Source: Synergistales bacterium (GTDB lineage: Bacteria > Synergistota > Synergistia > Synergistales > Aminobacteriaceae). Taken from it: DNA of 6,792 bases. Below the pieces are notes generated by a model, which was not told the origin of the DNA, did no database searches, and saw only the letters and a program-made list of their open reading frames with translations. Both the position numbers and the translations under genes were made by a program. Positions 1 to 4,896 of the stretch are shown here, one piece after another (position 1 is the first letter of the stretch; the number at the start of each line of letters is the position of its first letter). The stretch is from positions 1-6,792 of the forward strand of contig BOCC01000112.1 of the NCBI GenBank assembly GCA_026002715.1, written 5' to 3'.

Positions 1-425
1 CCCTTTGTGTACATATAGACCATGCCGGAGGCTATGATGCCCGAAGCCAAAGTGGTGATAAGGGAGGAAATGCCTATCTTAGTGACCAAAAGCCCGGCAA
101 ACAGCCCAAACGCGACGCCCACGCCGAGGCTTATAAAGACGGCCGCCGCTGGGCTCGTCCCTCCGAATATGAGCCCAGCCACCAAAGCCCCGGACAAGCT
201 CGCCACACTCGGAAACGACAGGTCGAGTTCGTTCACGATCAGGCACATCGTAAACCCCTCGCTTATCACGGTCAACAGCGCTATTTGCGAGAAAATATTC
301 GTGATATTGCGAAAGCCCGAAAACCCCGGGACAAAAAGCGCGAACGCCCCGGCCAAAACGACAAGCGCGAAAATAGTTCCGTAACGTGACATGACTCCCT
401 GAACGCTTTCTTTTTTTGTTCTCAT
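1..425 (-). CDS. Ribose-type ABC transporter permease, 3' end cut by the window edge
   Basis: Inner-membrane channel subunit of a sugar-type (CUT2/RbsC, BPD_transp_2) ABC importer. Only the first 141 codons are present; the frame stays open to base 1. The ATG at 425-423 follows a GGGG-rich ribosome site that overlaps the ATPase stop codon, and the gap to that stop is 6 nt. The visible protein begins MRTKKESVQG and shows hydrophobic spans at about residues 17-33, 46-64, 74-88, 93-115 and 122-139. Residues 66-70 read ELDLS, the family hallmark near the third span; the glycine that usually follows two residues later is replaced, giving ELDLSFPS. The stretch GLLVTKIGISSLITTLASG (111-129) is also typical. 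It should pair with the ATPase encoded just upstream. The solute-binding protein is not in view and may lie beyond the left edge. The family is clear; the substrate is unknown. Confidence 0.9.
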   Translation of the reverse strand, partial: MRTKKESVQGVMSRYGTIFALVVLAGAFALFVPGFSGFRNITNIFSQIALLTVISEGFTMCLIVNELDLSFPSVASLSGALVAGLIFGGTSPAAAVFISLGVGVAFGLFAGLLVTKIGISSLITTLASGIIASGMVYMYTK

Positions 426-431
426 ATTCCC

Positions 432-1916
432 CTATCCCCGCATCATGCTGTCGAGTATTTTTTCTCTTTTGTAGGGAGGGGAATACTCGGCGACGATTCT
501 CCCGTCCCTCATGACGTACAAGCGGTCCGAAACCGCCGTCAACTCCCGAAGCTCGGAGCTTATGAACCACACGCCCGCGCCCAGAGCCGCCATACGGCCC
601 ATAATGGAGTATATTTCGGTTTTGGCGTCCACGTCTATGCCCCGCGTCGGTTCGTCGAATATCCAAAGTTTGGCCTTGCTCAAGCCCCACTTTCCCACGG
701 AAACTTTTTGCTGGTTCCCGCCCGACAGAGTCTTGACGATCTGACTGGGGCCGAACGCCCTTATATTATATCTTTCGGTTATATCCTTTACGGCGGCGTT
801 CGCCTTTTTGGCGTTTATGAAGCCGAGCGCGGCGTACGGCTTCAGGTTCGGGAAAATAAGATTGGAGGCGACGTCCATGTCGGCTATCACGCCTTCCTCG
901 CGGCGGTTTTCCGGGATCATAACGACGCCGCGCTCTATGGCGTCGCGCGGACTTTTGGCGCGAAACGCCTCACCACTCAAAAACAGCGCGCCGGACGTCC
1001 CGCCTAAGCTCCCGAAGACGCCTTTGGCGAGCTCCGTGCGTCCCGCGCCGACAAGCCCAGCGAAGCCGACGATCTCGCCCGTCCTGATAGAAAACGTGGC
1101 GTCCTTTACGCTCTTGCCCGTTCTCTTGGGCACGCTGTAGTTCTCGGCCCGGAAAATTTCGCCCCCCACTATCGTCCTGACCTTGGGATACTGGTTGTCT
1201 AAATCTTTGGCTATCATAAGGTGAATAAGCGTGTCCTCGCTGATATTTTTATTGGGGAGAGTGTCTATCTTGCTCCCGTTGCGCATGACGGTGACCCTGT
1301 CCGCTATCCGCAGAACCTCCGACAGCTGGTGCGAGATATAAAGTATGGCGCGTCCGTCCTCTTTGAGGTCTTGTATGAGGGAGAACAAAATTTCACACTC
1401 CGCGACGGAGAGCGGCGCGGTCGGCTCGTCGAAGATGACTACGCGCGGATCGCGGAACAGGACCTTTAAAATCGAAAGCATCTCCTGCTGTCCGCTGGAT
1501 AACAAGAGCGCCGGGACGGAGAGGTCGACGTTCATCTTATAGCGCTCCAAAAACTCCTGAGCCCGTTTTTCCATCTCCCGTTTTTTCAAAAAGCCCAAGC
1601 GCGTGAACTCAAGCCCCAAAAACAAGTTTTCGCAGCCCGTAAAATGAGGGACAAGCTCGCGCTCCTGATGCACGACGCCTACGCGGGACACGGCGGCGCG
1701 CGGAGCGCGAAACTTTATGGGCCTGCCCTCCCAGAGCAATTTCCCGGACGTGGGCGCGTAGAGGCCGGACAGTATCTTGACGAGCGTGGACTTGCCCGCG
1801 CCGTTTTCGCCGACGAGGGCGTGAACCTCTCCGGCGTCGAAGGCTATATTGAAGCGGTCGAGGGCTAAAACGCCGGGAAAACGCTTACTGATTTCCGACG
1901 TCTCAAGGAGCGCCAT
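432..1916 (-). CDS. Ribose-type ABC transporter ATPase with two fused nucleotide-binding domains (RbsA/MglA-like)
   Basis: Cytoplasmic ATPase that powers a CUT2-class importer; 494 residues, the normal length for RbsA/MglA. The N-terminal domain has a Walker A GENGAGKST (36-44), Q-loop VHQE (82-85), signature LSSGQ (139-143), Walker B ending in Glu164 and switch His196. The C-terminal domain has the degenerate P-loop GLVGAGRTE (287-295) without the P-loop lysine, signature LSGGN (397-401), Walker B with FDEPTRGID (420-428), and ISSEL where the switch histidine would be. This asymmetry, with one catalytic and one degenerate site, is normal for the family. The ATG lies 1 nt after the upstream gene's stop (TGATATG), so translational coupling is likely; AAGG (1926-1923, minus strand) 6 nt before the ATG supports this start. 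The solute could be a pentose, hexose, AI-2-like signal or nucleoside; motifs do not distinguish these. Confidence 0.95.
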   Translation of the reverse strand: MALLETSEISKRFPGVLALDRFNIAFDAGEVHALVGENGAGKSTLVKILSGLYAPTSGKLLWEGRPIKFRAPRAAVSRVGVVHQERELVPHFTGCENLFLGLEFTRLGFLKKREMEKRAQEFLERYKMNVDLSVPALLLSSGQQEMLSILKVLFRDPRVVIFDEPTAPLSVAECEILFSLIQDLKEDGRAILYISHQLSEVLRIADRVTVMRNGSKIDTLPNKNISEDTLIHLMIAKDLDNQYPKVRTIVGGEIFRAENYSVPKRTGKSVKDATFSIRTGEIVGFAGLVGAGRTELAKGVFGSLGGTSGALFLSGEAFRAKSPRDAIERGVVMIPENRREEGVIADMDVASNLIFPNLKPYAALGFINAKKANAAVKDITERYNIRAFGPSQIVKTLSGGNQQKVSVGKWGLSKAKLWIFDEPTRGIDVDAKTEIYSIMGRMAALGAGVWFISSELRELTAVSDRLYVMRDGRIVAEYSPPYKREKILDSMMRG

Positions 1917-1917
1917 A

Positions 1918-2763
1918 TCAGACCTTCCCGCCCGGATTTTCTGACTTTATGTATTTACGGACTTCGTTGGCCTTTTTGATAAAAGCGGCTGCCGTCTTAG
2001 GGTCTACGGGCGCGAACGTGTCGCCGCCTACTTTTATGCTTGTGCCTATTATGACGGCGTCGCTTAGGCGAAACATCGTTTCGGCGTTTGCGATGTTTAC
2101 GCCCGTGCCCGCTATGACGGGGACGCCGAAAGAGCCGGCGCGCGCCGCCTTCAGGTCTTCTTCCGAGACGGGGCTTCCGGCGGTCGTCCCCGCGAGGCAG
2201 AGAGCGTCCGCGAGGGCGAACTTGACCGCGCCGCTCGCTATATCTTTGAGGCTTCGCCCGCCCAAAGGCTCAGTGTGGCCCGATATATTGGCGAATATCT
2301 TTGTTTTGGAAGCTCCGAAGTTTTTATGAAAGCGCTGCAGCGCTCCGGCGCATGGGTCTACCATGCCCCAGTCCGAGACAAAGACCCAGGACAAAAACGT
2401 GCGGACGTAGTTGGCCTCCGTGGCCGCGCCTATGGCGATGGCGGCTTCCGGGTCGGCCAAAACCGATAACCCGAACGGCAGCTTGAAACGGGACGAAATT
2501 TCCGAAATGAGAGCGGACATCACCGCGACTGTCGTTTTGTCCACGTTTGAGAGGTAGGGGCGGTCGCCCTCGTTGCTGAACGACAATCCGTCGAACCCCG
2601 CGTCGGCAAGGGCCTGAGCGTCGCGCGTCGCGGCGTCCATGATTTTCCTTACACCACCGGCCTCATCGTAGAGCGGACTTCCGGGAAGCGGCAGGAAATG
2701 AACCATACCGAGAACCGGATGCTCGACGCCGAACATCTCTTTCATAAGTCCCATAAACATCAT
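1918..2763 (-). CDS. BtpA/SgcQ-family TIM-barrel protein, first gene of the ABC operon
   Basis: A 281-residue member of the BtpA family, named for a cyanobacterial photosystem I biogenesis factor and also including E. coli SgcQ from a sugar-phosphotransferase gene cluster. Its reaction is not established. Evidence: the N-terminal strand GMVHFLPLPGSPLY (19-32), the segment ADAGFDGLSFSNEGDRPY (53-70), a mid-protein NISGHTEPLGGRSLKD segment, and the C-terminal AGTGVN and AVIIGTSIK motifs, which resemble the phosphate-binding end of (beta/alpha)8 barrels. No signal peptide or membrane span is seen, so it is cytoplasmic. Leading a sugar-importer operon, it probably acts on the imported compound or its phosphate; that is inference. 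Two adjacent ATGs (2763 and 2760) follow AAAGGGG; the second has the better spacing of 5 nt, so the true start may be 2760. A strong promoter and an operator-like repeat lie directly upstream. Confidence 0.88.
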   Translation of the reverse strand: MMFMGLMKEMFGVEHPVLGMVHFLPLPGSPLYDEAGGVRKIMDAATRDAQALADAGFDGLSFSNEGDRPYLSNVDKTTVAVMSALISEISSRFKLPFGLSVLADPEAAIAIGAATEANYVRTFLSWVFVSDWGMVDPCAGALQRFHKNFGASKTKIFANISGHTEPLGGRSLKDIASGAVKFALADALCLAGTTAGSPVSEEDLKAARAGSFGVPVIAGTGVNIANAETMFRLSDAVIIGTSIKVGGDTFAPVDPKTAAAFIKKANEVRKYIKSENPGGKV

Positions 2764-2781
2764 AACCCCTTTCGGAATTTA

Positions 2782-2801
2782 TAACGCCGTTATGCCTAAC
2801 G
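2782..2801. promoter_or_regulatory. Operator-like half-site cluster at the operon start point
   Basis: Three copies of the half-site TAACG/CGTTA occur in 20 bp: TAACG (2782-2786), CGTTA (2788-2792) and TAACG (2797-2801). The first two sit in a perfect 13-bp palindrome, ATAACG-C-CGTTAT (2781-2793). The cluster covers the predicted transcription start and early leader of the BtpA operon, where a repressor would block initiation. No regulator gene is visible to assign it to, so the role is inferred from position and symmetry only. Confidence 0.5.
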
Positions 2802-2803
2802 AA

Positions 2804-2832
2804 AGTATAATGTCAGCGCGATAAATATTCAA
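2804..2832 (-). promoter_or_regulatory. Sigma70-type promoter of the BtpA-ABC operon
   Basis: Read on the minus strand, TTGAAT (2832-2827) is followed by exactly 17 nt and then TATACT (2809-2804). These match the consensus at 4 of 6 and 5 of 6 positions. Transcription would begin near 2797, giving a leader of about 35 nt before the BtpA start. No other promoter is needed for the two downstream genes, which are nearly contiguous. Confidence 0.7.
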
Positions 2833-2850
2833 GTAGGGGCAATATACCCC

Positions 2851-2867
2851 CAGGGCCGTTTCATAAA
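2851..2867 (+). repeat. Left inverted repeat of the candidate cassette
   Basis: CAGGGCCGTTTCATAAA. It matches the reverse complement of 4174-4190 at 16 of 17 positions. It lies 18 bp upstream of the -35 box of the minus-strand BtpA promoter. Confidence 0.7.
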
Positions 2868-2939
2868 CTTTCACTTTCCAAACGGCACTCGTCTTTTCGA
2901 GTAACACTGCATCAAGAACACATCGTTAAAAATGTCTTG

Positions 2940-2968
2940 TTGAGGTGTTTCGCTTTTCGCTGTAAAAT
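2940..2968 (+). promoter_or_regulatory. Sigma70-type promoter of the Rpn-type nuclease gene
   Basis: TTGAGG (2940-2945), a 17-nt spacer and TAAAAT (2963-2968), matching consensus at 4 of 6 and 5 of 6 positions. The predicted start of transcription is near 2975. That places an upstream ATG (2975), followed after two codons by TGA, essentially at the 5' end of the RNA, and leaves a leader of about 45 nt before the GTG start at 3020. Confidence 0.65.
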
Positions 2969-3019
2969 AGCGGCATGGCTAAGTGAAGCGGTTTGGTAAA
3001 GCGGGAGGACAATCGTACA

Positions 3020-4060
3020 GTGACGAAAGAGTTAGGCAAAAAACAAGAGCGCGATACGGCGCAGATCTTTGACTTGATCTTGAAGCAGTTGATACGATTG
3101 TCAAGCGCAGCGGTCATTCAATTCATCAACGGTCTGTTTGGCACAAATCACCCGTTAGATAGCACTGTTGATTATCCCAACACGGAGACTGTTTCGCGGA
3201 AACTGCGCAAGCTCCACTCAGACACCATCATTATCATAGGTGGAACATACGCTTATCATATCGAAGCCGAAATAGGGTACGACGAGAGCATTGTCGTTCG
3301 GGTCTTTGAGTATGGCTTGGCTGAGGCCCTGCGTACAAAAACGCTATCGGAGGACGGGAGTAAAATATCGATAAAATTCCCTAACGCAAGGATCATCTAT
3401 TGGGAAACTACGAAAAAAACGCCGGATGAAGTAACGCTTTCTTTAGAGTTTTCCGAAGGTGAACAATATAATTACAAAGTAAAGTCGTTCAAATTTCTTG
3501 AGCATGACATAAAAGAGCTTGAGGAACGTAAACTCGCTATTCTATTGCCGTTCTATGTGCTAAAATTACGGAAGCAAGCAGTGTCTGCTAAGACATCCAA
3601 GCGCCGCGCGGAATTGGCCATAGAGATGAAAGAAATTGTGGACGAACTTGTGATGATGGCGGACCGCGCCGAGGCGTCCGGCTTAGTGAGTGAAGCTGAC
3701 AAGCGTATAGTGCTGGAGCATATGGAGCGGTTGTACAGAGAACTGTTTGCTCAATACACTGAGTTCAAGGAGGGGGATGTGATGTTGCAGGATAGAATTT
3801 TGACCTATTCAGAAGAAGCGGAACTAAAAGGCATTAAGAAGGGCATCAAGGAAGGCATCAAGGAAGGCATCAAGGAAGGCATTGAGAAGGGCATTAAGAA
3901 AGGCAAAGCTGAAGGTAAAGCCGAAGGCAAAGCTGAAGGCAAAGCCGAAAAGGCTTTTGATATGGCGCGAAAAATGCTGGCGCGCGGCATGACGTTGCTG
4001 GAAGTTGCCGAGATTGCTGAATTGCCGATAGATAAACTCCAAACATTGGTTCCTCGATAG
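3020..4060 (+). CDS. Rpn-family PD-(D/E)XK nuclease ('recombination-promoting nuclease / putative transposase')
   Basis: Putative DNA nuclease of the Rpn/PDDEXK_2 group; 346 residues from the GTG at 3020. GGGAGG (3003-3008) lies 11 nt upstream. An in-frame TTG at 2993 would add nine residues but lacks a ribosome site. The core runs from KKQERDTAQIFDLILKQLI (8-26) through SDTIIII (candidate metal ligand Asp68) and HIEAEIG (Glu82, Glu84) to VRVFEYG, the usual order in this family. The second active-site position, often Gln or Lys in relatives, is Glu84 here. Residues 271-310 are ten four-residue repeats: six GI(K/E)(K/E), then four GKAE, a charged, probably helical linker typical of the family. 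A final helical segment (ARKMLARGMTLLEVAEIAEL) resembles the small C-terminal domain of relatives. A strong internal ribosome site precedes the C-terminal third. Known E. coli Rpn proteins are DNA endonucleases linked to recombination and phage defence; activity here is inferred. No frameshift or internal stop is seen. Confidence 0.85.
   Translation: MTKELGKKQERDTAQIFDLILKQLIRLSSAAVIQFINGLFGTNHPLDSTVDYPNTETVSRKLRKLHSDTIIIIGGTYAYHIEAEIGYDESIVVRVFEYGLAEALRTKTLSEDGSKISIKFPNARIIYWETTKKTPDEVTLSLEFSEGEQYNYKVKSFKFLEHDIKELEERKLAILLPFYVLKLRKQAVSAKTSKRRAELAIEMKEIVDELVMMADRAEASGLVSEADKRIVLEHMERLYRELFAQYTEFKEGDVMLQDRILTYSEEAELKGIKKGIKEGIKEGIKEGIEKGIKKGKAEGKAEGKAEGKAEKAFDMARKMLARGMTLLEVAEIAELPIDKLQTLVPR
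3768..3773 (+). promoter_or_regulatory. Internal Shine-Dalgarno sequence inside the nuclease gene
   Basis: AGGAGG, within AAGGAGGGGG (3767-3776). It is a near-perfect anti-16S match, 5 nt before an in-frame GTG (3779) and 8 nt before an in-frame ATG (3782). It is stronger and better spaced than the site serving the full-length start, which suggests the C-terminal product is made in excess of the nuclease. Confidence 0.7.
3782..4060 (+). CDS. Predicted intragenic small protein: C-terminal 92 residues of the Rpn-type nuclease
   Basis: In-frame internal translation from ATG 3782 (or GTG 3779, one residue longer) would yield MLQDRILTYSEEAEL, then the ten four-residue repeats (residues 17-56) and the C-terminal helical segment, with no catalytic domain. 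The case rests on the strong internal ribosome site at ideal spacing. In E. coli Rpn loci, published work reports that such short C-terminal products (for example RpnAS within rpnA) bind and inhibit the toxic full-length nuclease, making the gene its own toxin-antitoxin and anti-phage module. By analogy this protein would be the antitoxin. The match in gene order, domain boundary and C-terminal location is good, but expression and function here are inference. It could also be a chance purine-rich stretch encoding the residues Phe-Lys-Glu-Gly-Asp. Confidence 0.55.
   Translation: MLQDRILTYSEEAELKGIKKGIKEGIKEGIKEGIEKGIKKGKAEGKAEGKAEGKAEKAFDMARKMLARGMTLLEVAEIAELPIDKLQTLVPR
3830..3949 (+). repeat. 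Ten tandem 12-bp units encoding GIKE/GKAE repeats
   Basis: Six units of the GGCATCAAGGAA type (3830-3901; units 2-4 are identical) are followed by four of the GGCAAAGCTGAA type (3902-3949). Each unit is exactly four codons, so gain or loss of units by slippage would keep the reading frame and only change linker length. The identical units suggest recent duplication. The repeats also produce long spurious open frames on the opposite strand. Confidence 0.9.
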
Positions 4061-4102
4061 TAAACAAGACAGATAGACAGCCTAAGGCATTGCAAAACAG
4101 CA

Positions 4103-4147
4103 AAAAGGGAAGCCGCGAGTTCGCGAGATGCGGGAGGCTTCCCTTTT
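4103..4147 (+). terminator. Long-stem terminator after the nuclease gene
   Basis: Perfect 12-bp arms AAAAGGGAAGCC (4103-4114) and GGCTTCCCTTTT (4136-4147) enclose 21 nt, inside which a small CGCGA/TCGCG hairpin can form. The A and T runs at the outer ends make it usable in both directions, though the T run is only four bases and belongs to the stem. It begins 42 nt after the nuclease stop codon and lies inside the right inverted repeat. Confidence 0.7.
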
Positions 4148-4173
4148 GTACATTCTTCTTAAGCCTGAAATTT

Positions 4174-4190
4174 TTTATGAAACGGCTCTG
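4174..4190 (-). repeat. Right inverted repeat of the candidate cassette
   Basis: TTTATGAAACGGCTCTG on the plus strand, the inverted partner of 2851-2867 with a single mismatch. Its last three bases also start a separate CTGTTG/CAACAG inverted repeat (4188-4193 and 4202-4207, 8-nt loop). It lies 20 bp before the -35 box of the next gene's promoter. Confidence 0.7.
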
Positions 4191-4210
4191 TTGAACACCC
4201 ACAACAGCGG

Positions 4211-4239
4211 TTTACTTTTCAGGGTTGCTTCCTTATAAT
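4211..4239 (+). promoter_or_regulatory. Sigma70-type promoter of the secreted-protein gene
   Basis: TTTACT (4211-4216), a 17-nt spacer and a perfect TATAAT (4234-4239). Transcription should start near 4246, leaving a leader of about 59 nt. The leader contains a small hairpin, TTTGCC (4253-4258) and GGCAAA (4266-4271) with a 7-nt loop, of unknown purpose. Confidence 0.7.
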
Positions 4240-4304
4240 AAGTACAATATTGTTTGCCTTATTCTGGCAAATAAATACATCTTGGAAAGGAAGTCTGTCG
4301 AGTA

Positions 4305-4832
4305 ATGAGAAATTTGAAGTTTTGCGTTTTGGCGGTTCTGGTCGTGTTGTTTGCCGTGAGCGGCGCTTTTGCCGCGCCCTTCACCTCCGAGAAGGGCGGC
4401 TTTTCCATCGAGATTCCCAAGGGCTGGGATCCCATGCCAAAAGAGCAGCTCGACGCCATGGCCGCCGGCGGCACGTACCTCGTGGCGATGGATCAGGCCG
4501 CGCTGCAGACCGGCAAGGTGCTTTCGCTGACCGTTCTCAAAATGCCCTCGCCCGACGCGGCCCTGACGACGCAGGGCGTCACATCCTTTCAGACCGGTCA
4601 GCTGAAGGCGATTCCCGGAGTCAAGGACTTAAAGGCCGAACTGAAAAACGTCGGCGGCGCGGAGTGGGCGACCCTCTCCTACGCGCTCGAGGCCAACGGA
4701 ATGACCACGGCGTTTGTGCAGTACAGCGCCGTCAAGGACGGAACGCTGACATCCCTCTTGTTCAGCTTCGACAAGCCGTCGGGCTACGAGTCTCTGATCG
4801 AGGGCGCAGTGGCGTCCTACAAGGCGAAGTAA
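4305..4832 (+). CDS. Small secreted protein of unknown function
   Basis: A 175-residue protein with a clear Sec signal peptide: basic start MRNLK, hydrophobic core about 6-19, and likely cleavage after AFA (residue 23) to leave a mature protein of about 152 residues starting APFTSEKG. There is no cysteine after the cleavage site, so it is not a lipoprotein; it should be periplasmic or released. The mature start, GGFSIEIPKGWDPM, followed by alternating strands and a C-terminal helix (YESLIEGAVASYKAK), recalls the small PsbP/DcrB-like alpha-beta fold found in many secreted proteins of unknown role; this is a resemblance only. The AAAGGAAG ribosome site (4286-4293) sits 11 nt before the ATG, a long spacing, but no better start exists because the signal peptide begins here. 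It has its own promoter and terminator, so it is monocistronic. Base composition matches the GC-rich chromosome, unlike the nuclease gene upstream. Confidence 0.85.
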   Translation: MRNLKFCVLAVLVVLFAVSGAFAAPFTSEKGGFSIEIPKGWDPMPKEQLDAMAAGGTYLVAMDQAALQTGKVLSLTVLKMPSPDAALTTQGVTSFQTGQLKAIPGVKDLKAELKNVGGAEWATLSYALEANGMTTAFVQYSAVKDGTLTSLLFSFDKPSGYESLIEGAVASYKAK

Positions 4833-4855
4833 AAAATCCCTATTTTCACAACGCA

Positions 4856-4886
4856 AAGACGGCGGGGCCTCGTGCCCCGCCGTCTT
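4856..4886. terminator. Bidirectional terminator between convergent genes
   Basis: A perfect 13-bp stem AAGACGGCGGGGC (4856-4868) and GCCCCGCCGTCTT (4874-4886) with a 5-nt loop. It sits between the stop of the secreted-protein gene and the stop of the histidine kinase on the other strand. The very GC-rich stem compensates for weak T tracts on both sides. Confidence 0.85.
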
Positions 4887-4896
4887 ATTCCTACCC

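Larger units (their letters stand above)
2851..4190 (+). mobile_element. Candidate mobile cassette: Rpn-type nuclease unit bounded by imperfect terminal inverted repeats
   Basis: A 1340-bp block bounded by inverted copies of CAGGGCCGTTTCATAAA, with one mismatch in the right copy. It contains one complete transcription unit: promoter, PD-(D/E)XK nuclease gene and terminator. Similarity between the ends stops abruptly outside the CAG and fades gradually inwards (both continue to a TTTCA a few bases further in), as expected of transposon ends. The block is visibly more A/T-rich than its neighbours and uses AAA and ATA codons more freely. It lies between two promoters that point away from it, so neither flanking gene is broken. 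I see no target-site duplication next to the repeats and no classical transposase. The element is therefore either moved in trans, moved by the nuclease itself (the family carries the label 'putative transposase'), or old. The competing reading, that the repeats are regulator sites for the two flanking promoters, is not excluded. Confidence 0.45.

Noticed and set aside
79..690. 203-codon open frame on the minus strand
   Set aside because: It crosses the ATPase end and permease start out of frame, is rich in Arg and Gly, and resembles no family; the true permease frame runs from 425 to the edge.
2835..2850. GGGG-CAATATA-CCCC inverted repeat upstream of the BtpA promoter
   Set aside because: The arms are only four bases and the centre is not symmetric; too weak to call a site.
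2887..2902. ACTCG-TCTTTT-CGAGT hairpin inside the left end of the cassette
   Set aside because: A 5-bp stem with no T tract in a useful position; could be chance, and no function can be supported.
3830..3949. Regular repeats considered as a CRISPR array
   Set aside because: The units are 12 bp, directly abutting with no spacers, and in frame with a coding sequence.
3805..4095. Minus-strand frames rich in repeated short peptides opposite the nuclease C-terminus
   Set aside because: They arise only because the 12-bp repeats have no stop codon in other frames.
4184..4207. GGCTCTGTTG start resembling the ends of IS6-family insertion sequences, with a CTGTTG/CAACAG hairpin
   Set aside because: Only about ten bases are similar, with no partner end and no IS6 transposase; better explained as the right inverted repeat plus a chance hairpin.
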